From NCBI GenBank assembly GCA_028695945.1, contig JAQVIB010000034.1, positions 1 to 12,589 of the forward strand: a stretch of DNA of 12,589 nt. The letters run 5' to 3'. The translations under genes and the position numbers were made by a program. Of this stretch, positions 5,303 through 12,589 are shown piece by piece. Below the pieces are notes generated by a model, which was given only the letters and a program-made list of their open reading frames with translations, had not been told where the DNA came from and ran no database searches. This stretch comes from Lachnospiraceae bacterium. GTDB taxonomy: Bacteria; Bacillota; Clostridia; Lachnospirales; Anaerotignaceae. Each line of letters starts with the position of its first letter. Position 1 is the first letter of the stretch.

Positions 5303-8300
5303 TTAAATTTCTCTTTTCACTTCATTAATCACAACATCGTCACTTTCACACTTTTCTGTCTCTGTTACAATGTCAATGTTACGGTATCTTGCCATACCTG
5401 TACCAGCAGGTATCAGCTTACCAATAATAACATTTTCTTTAAGGCCAATAAGTGGGTCAATCTTTCCTTTTATTGCTGCCTCTGTAAGAACCCTTGTGGT
5501 TTCCTGGAAGGAAGCGGCAGAAAGGAATGAATCTGTAGCAAGGGAAGCTTTGGTAATACCAAGAAGAACTCTTGTGCCCTTTGCAGGTTCAAGACCCTTT
5601 TCTTCCATTTCTGCATTTGTATTTTCAAATATAAGCCAATCTACAAGACTTCCTGGAAGGAATCCTGTATCACCATTTTCCTCAATTTTAACTCTCTTAA
5701 GCATCTGTCTAACAATAACTTCAATATGCTTATCGTTAATCTCAACACCCTGAAGACGGTAAACACGCTGAACCTCTTGTATCATATAATCCTGAACACC
5801 TCTTAAGCCTTTAATCTTAAGAATGTCATGTGGGTTAACGCTACCTTCAGTAATTTCGTCACCAGCCTGGATAAAATCTCCGTCATAAACTTTAATTCTT
5901 GAGCCATAAGGAATAAGGTAATCCTTTGCCTCGCCTGTTTCATGGCTTGTAATTGTAACTTCTCTCTTTTTCTTTGTTTCACTTAACTTAACAGTACCTG
6001 CAAACTCGGAAATAATAGCAAGACCCTTAGGCTTTCTTGCCTCAAAAAGTTCCTCAACACGAGGAAGACCCTGTGTGATGTCATCGCCGGCAATACCACC
6101 TGTATGGAAAGTACGCATTGTAAGCTGTGTACCAGGCTCACCAATAGACTGAGCGGCAATAATACCAACAGACTCACCGATTCTTACTGAACGTCCGCTT
6201 GCCATATTTGCACCGTAGCACTTAGAGCAGATACCAATTGTTGAACGGCAAGTAAGAACAGTACGAATAAGCACTTCTTTAATACCTGCTTTTTCAACCT
6301 TTTCCGCCTGGTCAGCAGAAATTTTTGTATCTTTTTCAACAATAACCTTACCAGTTTCAGGGTGTACAATTTCAAGTACACTCCAACGACCGCTAATTCT
6401 AACTTGAAGGCTCTCAATAACTTCGTTGCCGTCAAGGAAAGCAGAAACCCAAAGACCTGGTGCTTCTTTTCCTTCTTCAGTACAATCCCACTCACGAATA
6501 ATAATATCCTGTGATACGTCTACAAGACGACGTGTAAGGTAACCTGAATCGGCTGTTCTAAGAGCAGTATCTGTAAGACCTTTTCTAGCACCATGTGAAG
6601 AAATAAAGTACTCCAGAACCGAAAGACCTTCACGGAAGTTAGCCTTAATAGGCAACTCGATAATACCACCAGATGTATTTGCCATAAGTCCACGCATACC
6701 TGCAAGCTGTTTAATCTGGCTCGTTGAACCACGGGCACCAGAGTTCGCCATCATGAAGATGTTGTTGTACTTACCAAGTCCAGCAAGAAGGTCAACGGTA
6801 ATTTTGTCATTGGCAATATTCCATGCCTCAATTACCTTGTTGTGACGCTCATCGTCAGTCATAAGTCCACGCTTAAATTTCTTTGTAATTACATCAATTG
6901 AAGCTTCAGCCTCTGCAAGATGAGTAGGCTTTGAAGCAGGAATTTCCATATCTGATACAGAAACTGTTAATGCACCCTTTGTAGAATACTTGAAACCAAG
7001 GGATTTAATTTTGTCAAGCACAGCTGCTGTTTCAGTTGAACCACATACATTTATGCAACGGTAAATAATTTTACCAATTTGCTTTTTGTCAACAAGGAAG
7101 TCAATTTCATATCTAAATTTATCTTCTTCGTTTGTTCTGTCAACATAACCTAAATTCTGTGGAATTGCCTCATTAAAGATAATACAGCCTACAGTTGTAG
7201 GTACAATTCTGGTTTCCTTAACTCCGTCAAATTCCATAACTCTTCTTACTTTAATTTTTGCATGAAGTGTAATTTCATGGTTATCGTAAGCAAGAATTGC
7301 TTCAAGTTCATCCTTAAATACTTTGCCTTCACCTTTTTCGCCATCCTTAACAAGAGTTAAGTAGTACATACCCAAAATCATATCCTGTGAAGGAACAGTT
7401 ACAGGTGCACCATCAGATGGTTTTAAAAGGTTGTTAGGTGAAAGCAGAAGGAAACGACACTCTGCCTGTGCCTCAACACTAAGCGGAACGTGAACAGCCA
7501 TCTGGTCACCATCGAAATCGGCATTGTATGCAGTACAAACCAATGGATGAAGTTTAATAGCACGACCCTCTACAAGCTTTGGTTCAAATGCCTGAATACC
7601 AAGTCTATGAAGTGTCGGTGCACGGTTAAGCATAACAGGATGCTCTGCAATAATCTGCTCAAGTACGTCCCAAACCTCAGTTTGAAGTCTTTCAACCATA
7701 CGCTTAGCAGATTTAATGTTGTGTGCAAGACCGTCTTCAACAAGCTTTTTCATAACAAAAGGTTTAAAAAGCTCAATTGCCATTTCTTTCGGAATACCAC
7801 ACTGGAAAATCTTGAGGTCTGGTCCTACTACAATAACCGAACGTCCAGAGTAATCAACACGTTTACCAAGCAAATTCTGACGGAAACGTCCTTGCTTACC
7901 TTTAAGCATACCTGAAAGAGATTTTAATGCTCTGTTACCAGGGCCTGTTACTGGACGCCCACGACGACCATTATCAATAAGTGCATCCACAGCCTCTTGA
8001 AGCATTCTCTTTTCATTTCTAACGATAATATCAGGTGCACCTAAATCAAGCAATCTCTTAAGACGGTTGTTACGGTTAATAACACGTCTGTAAAGGTCAT
8101 TTAAGTCACTTGTTGCAAAACGTCCGCCGTCAAGCTGAACCATAGGTCTTATATCAGGTGGAATTACAGGAATAGCATCAAGAATCATCCACTCTGGCTT
8201 GTTGTTTGAAGCTTTAAAACTTTCAAGAACCTCAAGTCTTTTTATAATACGTATGCGTTTCTGACCTGTAGAATCAACAAATTCTTTTTTAAGTTTTTCA

Positions 8301-8872
8301 CTTTCGCCATCAAGGTCAATATCCATTAAAAGCTGTTTAACGGCCTCTGCACCCATACCAACCTTGAAAGTATTTCCATATTTGTCGTAAGCATCTCTGT
8401 ATTCTTTTTCTGTAAGAAGCTGTTTATATTGAAGTGCAGTTTCTCCAGCATCAAGCACAATATAAGAAGCAAAATATAAAACCTTCTCCAAAGCTCTTGG
8501 GCTCATAGAAAGAATAAGACCCATTCTTGAAGGAATACCTTTAAAATACCAGATGTGTGAAACAGGGCAAGCAAGTTCAATATGCCCCATTCTTTCACGT
8601 CTTACCTTACTTTTTGTAACCTCAACACCACATCGGTCACAAACTACGCCCTTATATCTAATTCTCTTGTATTTACCGCAATGGCATTCCCAGTCTTTTT
8701 GAGGTCCAAAAATTCTTTCGCAGAAAAGTCCATCTCTTTCGGGCTTTAGGGTTCTGTAATTTATAGTTTCTGGTTTTTTAACCTCGCCTCTTGACCATTC
8801 ACGGATTTTCTCAGGAGATGCCAAGCCAATTTTAATTGAGTCAAAAACTATTCCTTGTTCTTGAGTTGCCAT
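5303..8872 (-). CDS. rpoC: DNA-directed RNA polymerase subunit beta'
   Basis: Catalytic clamp subunit of RNA polymerase that, with beta, forms the active centre and holds the DNA-RNA hybrid. The 1189-residue length is normal for Firmicutes. Visible landmarks, in order: the N-terminal zinc site C63, C65, C78, C81; the switch/lid region KGKQGRFRQNLLGKRVDYSG (324-343); the catalytic loop NADFDGDQM (450-458), whose Asp452, Asp454 and Asp456 bind the catalytic magnesium; the bridge helix around GARKGLTDTALRTADSGYLT (761-780); the second zinc site C797, C875, C882, C885; the trigger loop MRTFHTGG (919-926); and the C-terminal block SFQETTRVLTEAAIKGK (1121-1137). All key residues are present and I see no large lineage insertion. 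ATG at 8872 has GAGAGG (8880-8885) 7 bases upstream. The gene is 18 bases from rpoB with no promoter or terminator between them, so they are cotranscribed. Two terminators follow. Confidence 0.99.
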   Translation of the reverse strand: MATQEQGIVFDSIKIGLASPEKIREWSRGEVKKPETINYRTLKPERDGLFCERIFGPQKDWECHCGKYKRIRYKGVVCDRCGVEVTKSKVRRERMGHIELACPVSHIWYFKGIPSRMGLILSMSPRALEKVLYFASYIVLDAGETALQYKQLLTEKEYRDAYDKYGNTFKVGMGAEAVKQLLMDIDLDGESEKLKKEFVDSTGQKRIRIIKRLEVLESFKASNNKPEWMILDAIPVIPPDIRPMVQLDGGRFATSDLNDLYRRVINRNNRLKRLLDLGAPDIIVRNEKRMLQEAVDALIDNGRRGRPVTGPGNRALKSLSGMLKGKQGRFRQNLLGKRVDYSGRSVIVVGPDLKIFQCGIPKEMAIELFKPFVMKKLVEDGLAHNIKSAKRMVERLQTEVWDVLEQIIAEHPVMLNRAPTLHRLGIQAFEPKLVEGRAIKLHPLVCTAYNADFDGDQMAVHVPLSVEAQAECRFLLLSPNNLLKPSDGAPVTVPSQDMILGMYYLTLVKDGEKGEGKVFKDELEAILAYDNHEITLHAKIKVRRVMEFDGVKETRIVPTTVGCIIFNEAIPQNLGYVDRTNEEDKFRYEIDFLVDKKQIGKIIYRCINVCGSTETAAVLDKIKSLGFKYSTKGALTVSVSDMEIPASKPTHLAEAEASIDVITKKFKRGLMTDDERHNKVIEAWNIANDKITVDLLAGLGKYNNIFMMANSGARGSTSQIKQLAGMRGLMANTSGGIIELPIKANFREGLSVLEYFISSHGARKGLTDTALRTADSGYLTRRLVDVSQDIIIREWDCTEEGKEAPGLWVSAFLDGNEVIESLQVRISGRWSVLEIVHPETGKVIVEKDTKISADQAEKVEKAGIKEVLIRTVLTCRSTIGICSKCYGANMASGRSVRIGESVGIIAAQSIGEPGTQLTMRTFHTGGIAGDDITQGLPRVEELFEARKPKGLAIISEFAGTVKLSETKKKREVTITSHETGEAKDYLIPYGSRIKVYDGDFIQAGDEITEGSVNPHDILKIKGLRGVQDYMIQEVQRVYRLQGVEINDKHIEVIVRQMLKRVKIEENGDTGFLPGSLVDWLIFENTNAEMEEKGLEPAKGTRVLLGITKASLATDSFLSAASFQETTRVLTEAAIKGKIDPLIGLKENVIIGKLIPAGTGMARYRNIDIVTETEKCESDDVVINEVKREI

Positions 8873-8890
8873 ACTTTAACCTCTCCCTTC

Positions 8891-11800
8891 TTATTCCTCA
8901 TCATCGTCAAAATCTTCGTCATCTAATAAATCTTCACCCAACACCTCATCAAGTACATCATCAGCATCATCGGTTACTGTATCTTCATCGCTGAAAAGGA
9001 ACTCTAATTCGTCAACAATAGGTGAATCCTCTGATACCGCAAAAGGATTAGGTCTCTTTGCTTTTAATTCATCGTCATCTTTTTCAAAACCATCAATATT
9101 TACATTAAGGTCGTCAACATCGTCTATAGACTCTTTAATTTCAACCTCTGTTTGGTCTTCTCTTAACACACGTATATCAAGACAAAGTGACTGTAATTCT
9201 TTAAGAAGAACCTTAAAGGACTCTGGCACACCTGGCTCAGGTATATTTTCACCCTTAACAATAGATTCATATGTTTTAACACGACCAACAATATCGTCAG
9301 ATTTTACTGTAAGGATTTCCTGTAAAGTATACGCTGCACCATATGCCTCAAGTGCCCAAACTTCCATCTCTCCAAAACGCTGACCACCGAATTGAGCTTT
9401 ACCACCCAATGGCTGCTGTGTTACAAGTGAGTATGGTCCTGTAGAACGAGCATGAATCTTATCATCTACAAGGTGATGGAGTTTAAGGTAGTGCATAAAA
9501 CCAACTGTTACACGGTTATCAAAGCTTTCACCAGTACGTCCGTCACGAAGCTCAACTTTTCCGTCACGGCTAAGCTTAACACCTTTCCATAACTCTCTGT
9601 GGTTTCTGTTTTCGTATAATTCATCATAAATATCACCTGAAAGGAGTGGTTCCCACTTTTTAGAAAATTCTTCCCAATCTGTGTTAACATAATCGTTTGA
9701 CATTTCAAGCGTATCCATGATGTCAATTTCGTCTGCACCATCAAATACCGGTGTAGCTACCTTCCATCCAAGCACGTTAGCAGCAAGACTAAGGTGAGTT
9801 TCAAGTACCTGACCTATATTCATACGTGAAGGAATACCCAATGGGTTAAGAACGATATCTAATTGTCTGCCGTTTGGTAAGAAAGGCATATCTTCAACAG
9901 GAAGAACACGTGAAACAACACCCTTGTTACCGTGTCGACCAGCCATCTTGTCACCAACAGAGATTTTTCTCTTCTGTGCAATGTAAACACGTACAAGCTG
10001 ATTAACACCTGGGCCAATATCATCGCCATTTTCTCTTGTATAAATCTTAACATCTACAATAATACCTGTAGCACCGTGAGGAACACGAAGTGAAGTATCT
10101 CTAACCTCTCTTGCTTTTTCGCCAAAGATTGCACGAAGAAGTCTTTCCTCTGCTGTAAGCTCTGTTTCGCCCTTTGGTGTCACCTTTCCAACAAGTATAT
10201 CGTTTGGTCTAACCTCAGCACCAATACGAATAATACCTCTTTCATCAAGGTCACGAAGTGCGTCATCACCTACATTAGGTATATCTCTTGTAATTTCTTC
10301 TGGTCCAAGCTTTGTATCCCTTGCTTCTGCTTCATATTCATCAATATGCACAGAGGTATATATGTCCTCTTGAACAAGCTTTTCACTTAAAAGAACAGCA
10401 TCCTCGTAATTATAGCCTTCCCATGTCATAAATCCAATAAGAGGATTTTTACCAAGAGCAAGTTCACCGTGGCATGTTGAAGCACCGTCAGCAATAATCT
10501 GGTCAGCTTCAACGCTCTGTCCAATCTCAACAATAGGACGTTGGTTAAGGCATGTGCTTTGGTTACTTCTCTGGTATTTAATAAGCTTGTAAACATCTCT
10601 GCTCTTTTCTGTTTTCACAACAATCTGGTCAGCAGAAACTCTTTCTACAATACCAGCATTTTTTGCAATTACACAAATACCAGAATCTTTTGCTGTTTTG
10701 TATTCCATACCTGTACCAACAATAGGACTGTCAGTAATCAGAAGTGGAACTGCCTGACGCTGCATGTTTGAACCCATAAGGGCACGGTTAGCATCGTCAT
10801 TTTCAAGGAAAGGAATTAAGGCTGTAGCAACTGAAACCATCTGCTTAGGGCTAACGTCCATAAGATGAATTTCTTTTCTGTCAACCTCAATAATTTCTTC
10901 ACGGTAACGACCAGAAACCTTTTTGTGCACAAAGTAACCCTCTTCTGTAAGCGGCTCATTTGCCTGTGCAACATTGTAGTTTTCCTCTTCGTCTGCTGTT
11001 ACATAAATATAGTCATCTGTAACTCTAGGCTGTTCACCGCTCTTATCAACTGTTCTGTATGGTGCTTCAATAAAGCCATACTCGTTAATACGTGCAAAAG
11101 TAGCAAGCGAGTTAATAAGACCAATGTTAGGGCCTTCAGGTGTTTCAATAGGGCACATTCTTCCGTAATGAGAATGATGAACGTCACGAACCTCAAAGCC
11201 TGCTCTTTCTCTGGAAAGACCGCCAGGGCCTAAGGCTGAAAGACGTCTCTTATGTGTAAGCTCTGAAAGAGGATTATTCTGGTCCATAAACTGTGAAAGC
11301 TGTGAACTGCCGAAAAATTCTTTTATAGCCGCTGTAACAGGTCTTACATTAATAAGTGCCTGTGGTGTAACTATATCTAAATCCTGAATTGTCATTCTTT
11401 CACGAACAACTCTTTCCATTCTTGAAAGACCAATTCTGAACTGATTTTGTAAAAGTTCGCCTACAGAACGTATTCTACGGTTTCCTAAATGGTCAATGTC
11501 ATCAACATTTCCATAACCATAATCTAACTGCATAACATAGTTGATGGAAGCCATAATATCTTGTATAGTGATGTGTTTAGGAAGAAGCAACGCATGTTTT
11601 TCCTTTATTGCAGCTTTAATTTCTTCAGCTGTGTTATATTCATCAAGAATAGCTTTAAGGGCTGGGAAATAAACTTTTTCCTTAATGTTAACATCATCAG
11701 CTGTAAGGTCAAACTCTGCAATAAATGGGTCTATGGAAACGGTTTGATTCGTAAGAATTTTTGTTGTTCTTTCCTCTTCCTCAGTTTCAATAACAACATA

Positions 11801-12589
11801 GCCAATACCTGTGTCCTGAATTTCATCACACATAAGCATGTCCAGTTCTTGTCCTTTTTCAGCAATAACCTCACCTGTCATAGGGTCTACAACGCTTTCT
11901 GCAAGCACTGCACCTTTAATACGGTTTCTAAGGGCAAGTTTTTTATTGAATTTGTAACGGCCAACCTTCGCAAGGTCATATCTCTTGGGGTCAAAAAACA
12001 TTCCACGAAGGAGTGTTTCAGAGCTTTCCACTGTAGGAGGCTCACCTGGACGAAGTTTCTTATAAATTTCTACAAGACCTTCTTCATAAGATTTACTTGG
12101 GTCTTTTTCAATTGTTGCAACAATTTTTGGCTCGTCGCCAAACATCTGTAAAATTTCATTATCTGTACCAAAACCAAGTGCTCTAATAAGAACTGTTACA
12201 GGCACTTTTCTGGTACGGTCTACACGAACGTAAAAAACATCATTGGAGTCTGTTTCATATTCAAGCCATGCACCTCTGTTAGGTATAACTGTTGCAGAAA
12301 GAAGCTTCTTTCCAACCTTATCGAAATCAGAGGCGTAGTAAATACCAGGTGAACGTACCAGCTGACTTACGATAACACGCTCGGCACCATTTATAACAAA
12401 TGTTCCTGTGTCAGTCATAAGTGGGAAATCACCCATAAATAATTCCTGCTCTTTAATTTCATCCAACTCTTTATTGTTAAGCCTTGCTTTAATTTTAAGA
12501 GGTGCTGCGTATGTTGCATCCCTCTCCTTGCACTCCTCAATAGAATATTTTGGATTGTCATCCAAAGAAAAATCTGTAAACTCAAGCAC
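8891..12589 (-). CDS. rpoB: DNA-directed RNA polymerase subunit beta, 5'-truncated by the window edge
   Basis: Second catalytic subunit of RNA polymerase and target of rifamycins. The frame is open to base 12589. The GTG there encodes an internal Val (the sequence reads on as LEFTDFSLDDNPKYSIEECK, a segment normally 60-70 residues inside the protein), so the true start is outside the window. Numbering from the edge, the rifampicin region starts at SSQLSQFMDQNNPLSELTHK (428-447) and reads RRLSALGPGG after it. D436, H446 and S451 correspond to E. coli D516, H526 and S531 and are all wild type. Later blocks include GKVTPKGETELTAEERLLRA (801-820), KRKISVGDKMAGRHGNKG (873-890) and the C-terminal GGQRFGEMEVWALEAYGAAY (1068-1087). 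The conserved core ends near residue 1142. About 90 further residues form a tail that becomes strongly acidic (25 Asp/Glu in the last 46). The stop is TAA at 8893-8891, and rpoC follows 18 bases later. Confidence 0.99.
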   Translation of the reverse strand: MLEFTDFSLDDNPKYSIEECKERDATYAAPLKIKARLNNKELDEIKEQELFMGDFPLMTDTGTFVINGAERVIVSQLVRSPGIYYASDFDKVGKKLLSATVIPNRGAWLEYETDSNDVFYVRVDRTRKVPVTVLIRALGFGTDNEILQMFGDEPKIVATIEKDPSKSYEEGLVEIYKKLRPGEPPTVESSETLLRGMFFDPKRYDLAKVGRYKFNKKLALRNRIKGAVLAESVVDPMTGEVIAEKGQELDMLMCDEIQDTGIGYVVIETEEEERTTKILTNQTVSIDPFIAEFDLTADDVNIKEKVYFPALKAILDEYNTAEEIKAAIKEKHALLLPKHITIQDIMASINYVMQLDYGYGNVDDIDHLGNRRIRSVGELLQNQFRIGLSRMERVVRERMTIQDLDIVTPQALINVRPVTAAIKEFFGSSQLSQFMDQNNPLSELTHKRRLSALGPGGLSRERAGFEVRDVHHSHYGRMCPIETPEGPNIGLINSLATFARINEYGFIEAPYRTVDKSGEQPRVTDDYIYVTADEEENYNVAQANEPLTEEGYFVHKKVSGRYREEIIEVDRKEIHLMDVSPKQMVSVATALIPFLENDDANRALMGSNMQRQAVPLLITDSPIVGTGMEYKTAKDSGICVIAKNAGIVERVSADQIVVKTEKSRDVYKLIKYQRSNQSTCLNQRPIVEIGQSVEADQIIADGASTCHGELALGKNPLIGFMTWEGYNYEDAVLLSEKLVQEDIYTSVHIDEYEAEARDTKLGPEEITRDIPNVGDDALRDLDERGIIRIGAEVRPNDILVGKVTPKGETELTAEERLLRAIFGEKAREVRDTSLRVPHGATGIIVDVKIYTRENGDDIGPGVNQLVRVYIAQKRKISVGDKMAGRHGNKGVVSRVLPVEDMPFLPNGRQLDIVLNPLGIPSRMNIGQVLETHLSLAANVLGWKVATPVFDGADEIDIMDTLEMSNDYVNTDWEEFSKKWEPLLSGDIYDELYENRNHRELWKGVKLSRDGKVELRDGRTGESFDNRVTVGFMHYLKLHHLVDDKIHARSTGPYSLVTQQPLGGKAQFGGQRFGEMEVWALEAYGAAYTLQEILTVKSDDIVGRVKTYESIVKGENIPEPGVPESFKVLLKELQSLCLDIRVLREDQTEVEIKESIDDVDDLNVNIDGFEKDDDELKAKRPNPFAVSEDSPIVDELEFLFSDEDTVTDDADDVLDEVLGEDLLDDEDFDDDEE

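Noticed and set aside
8894..9030. Low-complexity GAT/GAA-rich stretch as a DNA repeat
   Set aside because: It is simply the coding sequence of the acidic RpoB tail, with no exact repeat unit, and is reported as a protein feature instead.
11561..12151. Long plus-strand open frame (196 codons) opposite rpoB
   Set aside because: It is antisense to clearly conserved rpoB codons. Its translation is rich in Phe, Cys, Asn and Lys, which is the signature of reverse-complemented coding sequence, and no ribosome site precedes it.
12587..12589. GTG at the right edge as the start of rpoB
   Set aside because: The residues that follow belong to the interior of the beta subunit, and 60-70 conserved N-terminal residues are missing. 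The codon is an internal Val.
1..12589. CRISPR arrays, tRNA or rRNA genes, insertion sequences, attachment sites
   Set aside because: No regularly spaced repeats, cloverleaf-like stretches, transposase motifs or flanking terminal repeats are visible. Nearly the whole window is housekeeping coding sequence.

Overview
The window comes from a low-GC Gram-positive bacterium of the class Clostridia, most likely close to the Lachnospiraceae/Lachnospirales. The reasons are: RpoB and RpoC of the Firmicutes type (short RpoC of 1189 residues without the large proteobacterial insertions); a long acidic tail on RpoB of the sort I associate with Lachnospiraceae; a membrane-anchored LonB placed next to LonA as in Bacillus and Clostridium; sigma-A style promoters with perfect TATAAT boxes; strong AGGAGG-type ribosome binding sites; and A+T-rich DNA. 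The placement is from recall of protein sequences, not from a search.

All six genes lie on the minus strand, so the order of transcription runs from the right end to the left. (1) 12589-8891: rpoB, missing its first roughly 60-70 codons at the window edge. (2) 8872-5303: rpoC, 18 bases after rpoB. (3) About 5295-5205: two rho-independent terminators in series that close the rpoBC operon. (4) 5154-5126: a clear sigma-A promoter, which starts a second unit: a 145-residue protein (DUF6323-like), a 280-residue protein (DUF6179-like) overlapping it by ATGA, and then lonB after a 47-base gap with no terminator. (5) 2116-2057: a two-tier hairpin terminator after lonB. (6) 2043-2015: a promoter for lon (lonA), whose first 658 codons are present. 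It runs off the left edge just before its protease active site.

Functionally the window joins the two large catalytic subunits of RNA polymerase to a protein quality-control locus (two ATP-dependent Lon proteases). Between them is a pair of small soluble proteins of unknown function that appear to be transcribed together with lonB. That pair is the only part whose biology is not established, and it is the best candidate for something undescribed. I see no mobile element, CRISPR array, tRNA, rRNA, prophage or toxin-antitoxin system, and no plus-strand gene. The longest non-coding stretch is the 200-base rpoC to DUF6323 gap, which is accounted for by terminators and a promoter.
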